Positions 1-4,963 of a stretch of DNA of 6,039 nt are shown here, one piece after another. Every line of letters starts with the position of its first letter. Position 1 is the stretch's first letter. The position numbers and the translations under genes were made by a program. This DNA comes from Pullibacteroides sp964436335 (lineage in GTDB: Bacteria; Bacteroidota; Bacteroidia; Bacteroidales; P3): contig CAYTCD010000094.1 in the NCBI GenBank assembly GCA_964436335.1, positions 1-6,039 on the forward strand, read 5' to 3'. The notes beneath the pieces are model-generated. The model saw only the letters and a list, made by a program, of their open reading frames with translations, was not told the origin of the DNA and did not search any database.

Positions 1-618
1 CGTATAGCCTGTCTGCGTTCCAAGCACATAGTTTTCGGCAAGCACTACCGTAAGTAGTGAAAACTCGTCTTTGATACCGGCAGGATAAAAATATTCCACC
101 CGCACCTCTATTTTCCGTCTGAGCGTATCCAAAACGGCTTCCACATAGAGATTCACCTCAGCCGTGTCGTTGAGCAAAGACCTTGCAGCTTCGTACCAAT
201 AGGCACGGGAAATGGAATAGGCCGAATCACGCGAGGCCAGTTCTTCAAAACGATGCCTGTTCAGGTCTCCTGACGGCATGGCACTGCTGCCATGGGCGGC
301 GAACCATAGTGGACCGAAATCCGTACGAAAATCCTGTTCATTGCCGCCGGGTGTGGCAAGATCGCTCACATGCACTGCCATTACCTGCAATCGGTTGCCC
401 AAAACGTGGTGTAGGTTTTGAGCAATGGCATGTGCCTGTGGACAATAACTGCAATGAATGGCTGTAAATTCTTCCAGAAGTACATTACGTAACACGGGAT
501 GTGTTTCAACACTGCCCGTTTTTTTGTCCGCATGGGCGCAAGCCGTTGGAGAAGACAAGCCCAGCAATCCAATCATGCAGGCAACAACAGAAAATGAAAA
601 TCGTTTTACCTCTTTCAT
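1..618 (-). CDS. Omp28-like secreted thioredoxin-fold protein, C-terminus beyond window
   Basis: An open frame of 206 codons starts at the ATG complementary to 616-618 and runs off the left edge, so the C-terminus is missing. Residues 1-30 form a signal peptide with a basic start and a hydrophobic core (about 9-22). Cleavage is probably after AHA at 28-30; a lipoprotein cut at Cys27 is possible, but PTAC is a poor lipobox. The mature part has LLEEFTAIHCSYCPQAH (47-63), which matches the E-E-F-T-x-x-x-C-x-x-C-P signature of Omp28-related proteins of Bacteroidetes. It places a CxxC pair at Cys56/Cys59. A Met-Pro at 114-115 followed by GDLNR resembles the cis-proline loop region of the family, and VVLAENYVLGTQTGY (191-205) resembles its later conserved strand. 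Members are exported, thioredoxin-fold envelope proteins, and a redox or binding role is inferred only from the CxxC. The substrate is unknown. The gene lies downstream of the regulator at 852-2657 on the same strand, across a 233-bp spacer with its own candidate control sites. Confidence 0.82.
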   Translation of the reverse strand, partial: MKEVKRFSFSVVACMIGLLGLSSPTACAHADKKTGSVETHPVLRNVLLEEFTAIHCSYCPQAHAIAQNLHHVLGNRLQVMAVHVSDLATPGGNEQDFRTDFGPLWFAAHGSSAMPSGDLNRHRFEELASRDSAYSISRAYWYEAARSLLNDTAEVNLYVEAVLDTLRRKIEVRVEYFYPAGIKDEFSLLTVVLAENYVLGTQTGYT

Positions 619-684
619 ATCATTATCTCAAGAAATCCATCTTCTTGCAATAATAAAAATTTGAAAGAGAACTCATGCCACCTG

Positions 685-692
685 CAACACTA
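685..692 (-). promoter_or_regulatory. Candidate -7 box of the Omp28-like gene
   Basis: On the minus strand this reads TAGTGTTG, seven of eight matches to the Bacteroidetes -7 consensus TAnnTTTG, and would give a leader of about 60 nt before the ATG at 618. No TTTG is present at the expected -33 distance, where the minus strand reads GATA or ACGA. The direct-repeat copy at 697-713 fills the -33/-7 spacer. A weak -33 box with repeats overlapping it would fit an activator- or repressor-controlled promoter, but one imperfect 8-mer in AT-rich DNA is weak evidence. A second 7/8 match, TATTATTG at 655-648, also lacks a partner. Confidence 0.25.
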
Positions 693-696
693 TTTG

Positions 697-745
697 ACTA
701 CAGCATTTTTATATCGTAGCGGAATCTCACTACGGCATTTTTATA
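697..745. repeat. Pair of 17-bp direct repeats, 32-bp period
   Basis: ACTACAGCATTTTTATA at 697-713 and ACTACGGCATTTTTATA at 729-745 differ at one position. Their starts are 32 bp apart, about three helical turns, so both copies would face the same side of the DNA. The 15 bp between them contains CGTAG (715-719), which pairs with CTACG (730-734) of the second copy and gives a CGTAG-N10-CTACG inverted repeat. The array lies 79-127 bp upstream of the Omp28-like start, in non-coding DNA. This layout is typical of tandem binding sites for a transcription factor. Which protein binds is not shown by the sequence. Confidence 0.7.
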
Positions 746-802
746 AAACGAAAACAAATCAATATCTTAAACTGCTATAAAAAAGAAAGTACAAAATATC
801 GA

Positions 803-820
803 ACTACATAAAAACGTAGT
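803..820 (-). terminator. Small hairpin downstream of the regulator gene, possible weak terminator
   Basis: Read on the minus strand, ACTACGT-TTTT-ATGTAGT can fold into a 7-bp stem with one G-U pair and a 4-nt loop, 32 nt after the stop codon of the regulator. The RNA that follows is U-rich but has no uninterrupted U tract directly after the stem, so it would be a poor intrinsic terminator. The arm ACTACG-TTTTTAT is also an inverted, 3-nt-shorter version of the direct repeat at 697-745 (ACTACGGCATTTTTAT). It may therefore be a third protein-binding site instead. Confidence 0.3.
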
Positions 821-851
821 GAAAAGAACAAAAAAACATTCAAGAAAAAAA

Positions 852-2657
852 CTAGAAACGGGAAAAAAACTCTATCAGATTCACTTCCGGACCCAAACCC
901 ATTTTTTTACGCAACCTGTTACGTGCACTTTCTACACTGCGCACTTCCTTGAAAGTGATGGCAGCTATTTCTTTGGACGAAAGCCCGAGACGCAAGAAAG
1001 AACACAATCGTAAATCTCTGTATGTCAATTCCGGATACGATTTTTGCAGACCTTCATAAAAAGATTGATACACTTGTTCGAAATAATATCTGAACTCTGC
1101 ATAGGTACCTTCGTTGCCTTGGTTGCGAAGTTTAAGCAACATACGTTGGATATGTTCTTTCTTTGCTTTGTCTTTTGGATTGATTTCCAATAGCAATTGC
1201 TGCAATTCGCGATTGATGTCGAGAATATACTCGTTGTTTTTTACAATATGCAGCACTTTCGATGTAAGCTCCCTGTTCCGTAGTTCCAACGACTCCTGCA
1301 ATTCCTGTTTTCTACGATTATTTATCTCATTTTCTTTATCATGTAACTCGGCTTGCTGCTTTGAAAGCAAGCTATCCCTTTTCCGTAGCCGCCTTTGATA
1401 CACATACAATAGAACCACCACAATCAACACCACTACCATACCGCCGATCGCCATTATAAGGTACATTTGTCTATGACGCATCTGCAAATACTCTATGTCT
1501 CTTTCTTTCTGCTGAATATCTTTTACTTGCCGCTGACGCTCCGCCTCATAGGCAGCCTCCAGGTTTTCCATGCGCAAACGATTGTCTGCCGCCACCAAGG
1601 AATCCTGCAATAATTCCGTCCGTTCCAGTACCTGACAAGCCTCCTTGTAAAGCGCTTTATCGTGATACCATTCATACAGATTCTTCAACACCCTTATCTC
1701 CGCCTCCTTGTTGGAAAGAGAACGGGAAATATCCAGTGCACGCATCAAATAACGATAAGACGTATCCGGCGAAGTTGTCCTTTTTATATCAGCCATCAAC
1801 AGATACACGGAAATAAGATCGAAACGCCTATCGTTCCGTTCCCAAAAATCAATTACCGAACGGGCCATCTCTTCTGCCACCGCCTTGCGTCCCTGACGGT
1901 TGTAAACTGTCGCCATATTCGTCCAGATCAGGTAATACAGATCCGGATCCTTTTCGTAGTTGACATACCCCAAAGCCTGAGAAAGAGCCGTAAGGGTCCG
2001 GAAATAGTCGGACTGCATGTAGTATAACCCGGAGAGGTTATTGTAATTGTTGACCAGTTCCTGTTTGTTCTCCAACCGCATATTGACCGTTATGGCCGAA
2101 TCATACCAATATTTCGCTTTCTCATAATAACCCTGCTTGAAGTAGATATTGCCCATATTGTTACAAGCAGCCGCCTTGCGGTTGTCAAATTCCGTACCAC
2201 ACTCGTCAAGCGCCGCCATGTACAATTCCATCGCCTTGGCCCACAAGCCCATATCGGCATAAGCGGCACCCAACACCACCCGTATCGAGATCCTGAAACC
2301 ACGGCCTTCCATACCGGGTGTATCGCCAAAATAAGCCAAAGCATCCTCAAACATCGCAATAGCCGACACATGCCGGCCTTTTGTCAATGCATCTTTTCCT
2401 ATCTTGTCCGCCCGCCGGAACAGTATAGAATCCGACATCAGGCTTTCCTGCCCGTAAACCGAATCACTGCGTATCGCACCCGCGGTATCGACATAGGTTT
2501 CCAACATCCTGATATGCTCCAGAAAGGTCCGACGGCGGGAATTTTCAGCCTGCAATGGATACAACAGGCAAACTATCAGCACCACGCTTACCACAGGCCG
2601 AACGTGAAAAGCACATCGGGCCAGATCAAACATTAGTCGAAAAACACGGATTATCAT
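852..2657 (-). CDS. Membrane-spanning TPR regulator with C-terminal LuxR/GerE-like HTH
   Basis: This 601-residue protein belongs to a common Bacteroidetes architecture in which a periplasmic sensor and a DNA-binding domain share one chain. From this start, residues 1-37 are a signal peptide (core VVSVVLIVCLLYPL, about 22-35). About seven tetratricopeptide-type helical pairs cover 85-350, for example NNMGNIYFKQGYYEKAKYWY near 166-185. A charged helix is followed by one membrane segment (about 398-420, IMAIGGMVVVLIVVVLLYVY). A cytoplasmic Lys/Glu/Gln-rich coiled coil follows (about 421-515). The last 65 residues contain YPELTYRDLRLCSFLRLGLS, then SKEIAAI and RSVESARNRLRKKMGL, the HTH. The predicted role is sensing in the periplasm and transcription control from the membrane; the ligand is unknown. 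There is no histidine-kinase or receiver domain. Longer starts exist at TTG 2684 and ATG 2672, but both lie inside or directly against the promoter at 2682-2714. ATG 2657 leaves a leader of about 20 nt, and ATG 2633 is also possible. The frame is intact and closes with TAG. Confidence 0.85.
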   Translation of the reverse strand: MIIRVFRLMFDLARCAFHVRPVVSVVLIVCLLYPLQAENSRRRTFLEHIRMLETYVDTAGAIRSDSVYGQESLMSDSILFRRADKIGKDALTKGRHVSAIAMFEDALAYFGDTPGMEGRGFRISIRVVLGAAYADMGLWAKAMELYMAALDECGTEFDNRKAAACNNMGNIYFKQGYYEKAKYWYDSAITVNMRLENKQELVNNYNNLSGLYYMQSDYFRTLTALSQALGYVNYEKDPDLYYLIWTNMATVYNRQGRKAVAEEMARSVIDFWERNDRRFDLISVYLLMADIKRTTSPDTSYRYLMRALDISRSLSNKEAEIRVLKNLYEWYHDKALYKEACQVLERTELLQDSLVAADNRLRMENLEAAYEAERQRQVKDIQQKERDIEYLQMRHRQMYLIMAIGGMVVVLIVVVLLYVYQRRLRKRDSLLSKQQAELHDKENEINNRRKQELQESLELRNRELTSKVLHIVKNNEYILDINRELQQLLLEINPKDKAKKEHIQRMLLKLRNQGNEGTYAEFRYYFEQVYQSFYEGLQKSYPELTYRDLRLCSFLRLGLSSKEIAAITFKEVRSVESARNRLRKKMGLGPEVNLIEFFSRF

Positions 2658-2681
2658 CTCTCGCAATGGCATTGACGTTCT

Positions 2682-2714
2682 CAAAGATAAAAAAATCCTA
2701 GGATTCGTTTCAAA
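2682..2714 (-). promoter_or_regulatory. Bacteroidetes-type promoter of the TPR-HTH regulator
   Basis: The minus strand carries TTTG at 2714-2711, a 21-bp spacer, then TATCTTTG at 2689-2682. This is an exact fit to the Bacteroidetes vegetative pattern TTTG-N19-21-TAnnTTTG. Transcription should begin near 2675-2678, which argues against the TTG start at 2684 because that codon lies inside the -7 box. The spacer contains a perfect 12-bp palindrome (2694-2705). The -33 end carries TTTGACTAC (2725-2717), identical to the sequence opening the repeat array upstream of the Omp28-like gene. Confidence 0.72.
2694..2705. promoter_or_regulatory. 12-bp palindrome in the promoter spacer, candidate operator
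   Basis: AATCCTAGGATT is a perfect palindrome placed between the -33 and -7 boxes of the regulator promoter. A dimeric protein bound there would block RNA polymerase on the leftward promoter and lie just upstream of the era promoter. Its position is what an autoregulatory operator would show; the binding protein is unknown. The chance of a 12-bp palindrome at a given position is low, but the AT-rich setting and the small size leave room for coincidence. Confidence 0.4.
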
Positions 2715-2741
2715 AAGTAGTCAAAGAAACACTTATCTTTG
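2708..2741 (+). promoter_or_regulatory. Bacteroidetes-type promoter of the era operon
   Basis: TATCTTTG at 2734-2741 matches the -7 consensus TAnnTTTG exactly. The best -33 candidate is TTTC at 2708-2711 with a 22-bp spacer, one base off consensus and one base beyond the usual spacing. Transcription would start near 2746-2749, about 22 nt before the era ATG. The -33 box abuts and shares a base with that of the leftward promoter, so the two polymerases would compete or be co-regulated. Confidence 0.65.
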
Positions 2742-2770
2742 TCTTCCTTTCATTAAACGACAACGATCCC

Positions 2771-3772
2771 ATGACAATGCACAGAGCCGGTTTTGTCAGC
2801 ATAATCGGCAACCCCAACGCGGGAAAATCCACACTGATGAACGCCCTTCTGGAAGAAGAACTTTCCATCACTTCGCCCAAGGCGCAGACCACACGGGAAA
2901 AGGTGTTGGGAATCCTCAACGGGGAAGACTACCAAATTGTTTTTTCCGACACCCCGGGTATCCTTAACCCACATTACAGATTGCAGGAGAGCATGCTCAA
3001 AAGTATCGAAAACAGCCTGGACGATGCCGATATGTTCATCCTGATTACCGATGTGGGCGAGGATTTCAAAAACCCGGAAATAATCGCGCGGATCCAGCAA
3101 ACCCATTTGCCTATTCTGCTGTTGATAAACAAAATCGATACGGTTACCCAGGAAATCGCAATGCAGAAGATAGACTACTGGCAGGAGAAGATTCCCACTG
3201 CCGAAGTAATTCCTGTTTCAGCCCTGCATAAATTCCAAATCCGAAAGGTTCTCGATGCCATCCTGCAACATTTGCCGGAAAATCCACCCTATTATCCCAA
3301 AGATGAACTTTCAGACCGCAACCTGCGTTTCTTTGCTGCCGAAACTGTGCGTAAACACATCTTATTGCAGTATCAACAGGAAATTCCATACTCGGTACAA
3401 GTGGAGATAGCCTCTTACAAGGAGATGACCAATCTAGACCGTATCGAAGCCGTGATTTATGTAGAGAAAGAAAGCCAGAAGGGTATCCTCATCGGAAAAG
3501 GCGGCATGGCCTTGAAACGGGTGGGAACCGATGCCCGCAAGGAATTCGAACGTTTTTTGGGAAAGAAAATCTTTCTTGATCTACGGGTAAAGGTACTTAA
3601 GAACTGGCGGAACGATGACAAGATGCTACAACGGTTCGGCTATGACCTATCCAAAAAGAACAACCGGCAGAACGAAAACTCCGCCGACCTCGTTTCGGAA
3701 GCCGAAGCCGCCCTGCAGGCAGAGATAAACCGTTTTTCCTCCGCATCCGAAAACGACAATCAGGATCAATAA
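2771..3772 (+). CDS. era: GTPase Era, 30S ribosome assembly factor
   Basis: Era binds the 3' end of 16S rRNA and GTP and helps mature the small ribosomal subunit at the inner face of the membrane. All GTPase motifs are visible: G1 GNPNAGKS (13-20), G2 in KAQTTR (37-42), G3 DTPG (60-63), G4 NKID (120-123) and G5 SAL (150-152). A type II KH RNA-binding domain follows at about 205-290, with its GxxG loop at IGKGG (241-245) and the family ending of KVLKNWRNDDKMLQRFGYD (274-292). Bacteroidetes homologues usually end near here, at about 290-300 residues. This one continues for about 41 more residues (293-333), polar and then acidic, ending in SENDNQDQ. ATG 2771 is chosen, but ATG 2777 (MHRAGF) fits the usual family N-terminus equally well. 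It is the first gene of a probable three-gene operon, and the next start lies 3 bp after its TAA. Confidence 0.96.
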   Translation: MTMHRAGFVSIIGNPNAGKSTLMNALLEEELSITSPKAQTTREKVLGILNGEDYQIVFSDTPGILNPHYRLQESMLKSIENSLDDADMFILITDVGEDFKNPEIIARIQQTHLPILLLINKIDTVTQEIAMQKIDYWQEKIPTAEVIPVSALHKFQIRKVLDAILQHLPENPPYYPKDELSDRNLRFFAAETVRKHILLQYQQEIPYSVQVEIASYKEMTNLDRIEAVIYVEKESQKGILIGKGGMALKRVGTDARKEFERFLGKKIFLDLRVKVLKNWRNDDKMLQRFGYDLSKKNNRQNENSADLVSEAEAALQAEINRFSSASENDNQDQ

Positions 3773-3775
3773 ACC

Positions 3776-4960
3776 ATGAAAGCGAAGAAAACCATAATCC
3801 TTGTCTTAACCGTACTCGTAGCGGGCATGGCTGTTTTTTTGCTTTGGCCAGGCAACTATTACGTGCACCGCGCCCTTCTCCACACCTATCCCAAGATAGA
3901 CCAATATCCTATCTTCGAAAACCGCGTGGTGAAAGCGGGCGATCCCTGTCCGCCAAGTTACACAGCCGGTGCTGCCAACCGAAAGATCGACGCATGTTTT
4001 GAAAAAGATTTTGCCTCATACGGCACCGTTGCCTTTTTGGTACTCAAAGACGGAAAGATACATGCCGAACAATATTGGGAAAACTACGGAGCGGCTTCGC
4101 ACAGCAATTCTTTCTCGATGGCCAAGAGCATCGTTTCCCTTTTGGTGGGCTGCGCCATTGCCGACGGTTATATCCAAAGCGTGGAACAACCGGTAAGCGA
4201 CTTTCTTCCCGAATGGGGTTCTTTTGACGGGCAGCCGTTGCTGATCCGTCATCTGCTTACCATGAGTGCCGGTGTGAAATGGGATGAAAGTTCCACCTCG
4301 CTTTTTTCAACTACCACCGAAGCCTATTACGGCAAAGACCTTTGGAGTCTTGCCAAACGCGAAACCTTAATCGAAACGCCGGGCAAATACTTCAACTACC
4401 AAAGCGGCGTTACACAGATTTTGGCTTTCCTGCTCAAAAAAGCCACCGGCAGAAATATCGCCGACTATGCTTCCGAAAAAATCTGGACTCCGATCCAAGC
4501 CGAAGAAGACGCCCTTTGGAGCCTTGACCGGAAAGACGGTATGGAAAAAGCCTATTGCTGCTTTAACAGCAACGCACGCGACTTTGCACGATTGGGTCAG
4601 CTTGTGTTGCAAAACGGTTATTGGCTGGATAAAAAAACCGCCACACGGGTATCGGTGGTAGATTCGGCCTATGTGGCCCAAGCCGTTACACCCGCCCGCT
4701 ATCTCACAGCCCGTCTGCCGGATGGCACGGAAAGTGCCTGCACCATGTATGGCTACCAGTTCTGGATGCTCAACTACAAGGGATACGATGTAAAATATTT
4801 CCGTGGCATCCTGGGGCAATATATTCTGGTGATTCCCGACTTGAACGCCGTTATCGTACGCCTCGGACACAAACGTTCAACGGAATACGACCCCGTTTAT
4901 GACTATCCCGTGGATATCAATCTTTGGTTAGATGCCGGATTGGCTTTATTGGAAAGGTAG
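3776..4960 (+). CDS. Membrane-anchored serine hydrolase, beta-lactamase/NylB (class C-like) family
   Basis: The protein has 394 residues. Residues 6-24 are a hydrophobic segment after a KAKK start, so it is probably anchored in the inner membrane by an uncleaved signal and faces the periplasm. The penicillin-binding fold is shown by SMAK (114-117), the SxxK motif with Ser114 as the predicted nucleophile and Lys117 as the base. LLTMSAGVKWDE (160-171) is typical of the family, and YQS (208-210) corresponds to the Tyr-x-Asn/Ser motif. The third motif (usually KTG or HTG) is not obvious. The region GILGQYILVIP (344-354) and RLGH (362-365) occupies that part of the fold, as in 6-aminohexanoate-dimer hydrolase and CubicO-type esterases. 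Activity may be esterase, amidase or D-amino peptidase. Antibiotic resistance cannot be inferred. It lies 3 bp after era and 3 bp before the DUF3078 gene, with no promoter between, so all three are probably co-transcribed. Confidence 0.88.
   Translation: MKAKKTIILVLTVLVAGMAVFLLWPGNYYVHRALLHTYPKIDQYPIFENRVVKAGDPCPPSYTAGAANRKIDACFEKDFASYGTVAFLVLKDGKIHAEQYWENYGAASHSNSFSMAKSIVSLLVGCAIADGYIQSVEQPVSDFLPEWGSFDGQPLLIRHLLTMSAGVKWDESSTSLFSTTTEAYYGKDLWSLAKRETLIETPGKYFNYQSGVTQILAFLLKKATGRNIADYASEKIWTPIQAEEDALWSLDRKDGMEKAYCCFNSNARDFARLGQLVLQNGYWLDKKTATRVSVVDSAYVAQAVTPARYLTARLPDGTESACTMYGYQFWMLNYKGYDVKYFRGILGQYILVIPDLNAVIVRLGHKRSTEYDPVYDYPVDINLWLDAGLALLER
4951..4957 (+). promoter_or_regulatory. Shine-Dalgarno-like site before the DUF3078 gene
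   Basis: GGAAAGG lies 6 nt before the ATG at 4964, inside the last codons of the hydrolase gene. Bacteroidetes seldom rely on such sites, and the other starts in this window lack one at close spacing. It supports the 4964 start and coupled translation, but a purine run over Glu-Arg codons could also be chance. Confidence 0.35.
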
Positions 4961-4963
4961 TTT

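Noticed and set aside
183..467. 94-codon plus-strand frame opposite the Omp28-like gene
   Set aside because: The minus strand has an uninterrupted frame with signal peptide and CxxC motif; the plus frame is its shadow.
528..540. Lipoprotein lipobox at Cys27 of the Omp28-like protein
   Set aside because: The residues before the cysteine (PTA) fit poorly, and a normal signal-peptidase I site AHA follows at once.
697..745. CRISPR-like array
   Set aside because: There are only two 17-bp copies with a 15-bp gap and no cas genes; this is too short and too few for CRISPR.
819..1013. 64-codon plus-strand frame near the repeat region
   Set aside because: It overlaps the HTH-coding end of the regulator in antisense, has a low-complexity Lys/Thr-rich start and no promoter.
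1662..2027. 121-codon plus-strand frame opposite the TPR region
   Set aside because: The TPR motifs are on the minus strand; this frame has no signature and no promoter.
2707..2730. Inverted repeat GTTTC-N14-GAAAC in the era promoter
   Set aside because: The 5-bp arms are in AT-rich DNA and overlap promoter boxes that already explain part of the sequence; it is too weak to call.
2641..2770. Riboswitch or structured leader upstream of era
   Set aside because: The predicted leader is only about 22 nt, and no conserved aptamer or long hairpin is visible.
2753..3106. 117-codon minus-strand frame over the start of era
   Set aside because: It is antisense to the G1-G4 motifs of era, lacks recognisable features and would run into the promoter region.
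4367..4870. 167-codon open frame on the minus strand inside the hydrolase gene
   Set aside because: It is antisense to a gene with clear family motifs, shows no domain signature and has no promoter-like sequence; it is a coding shadow.
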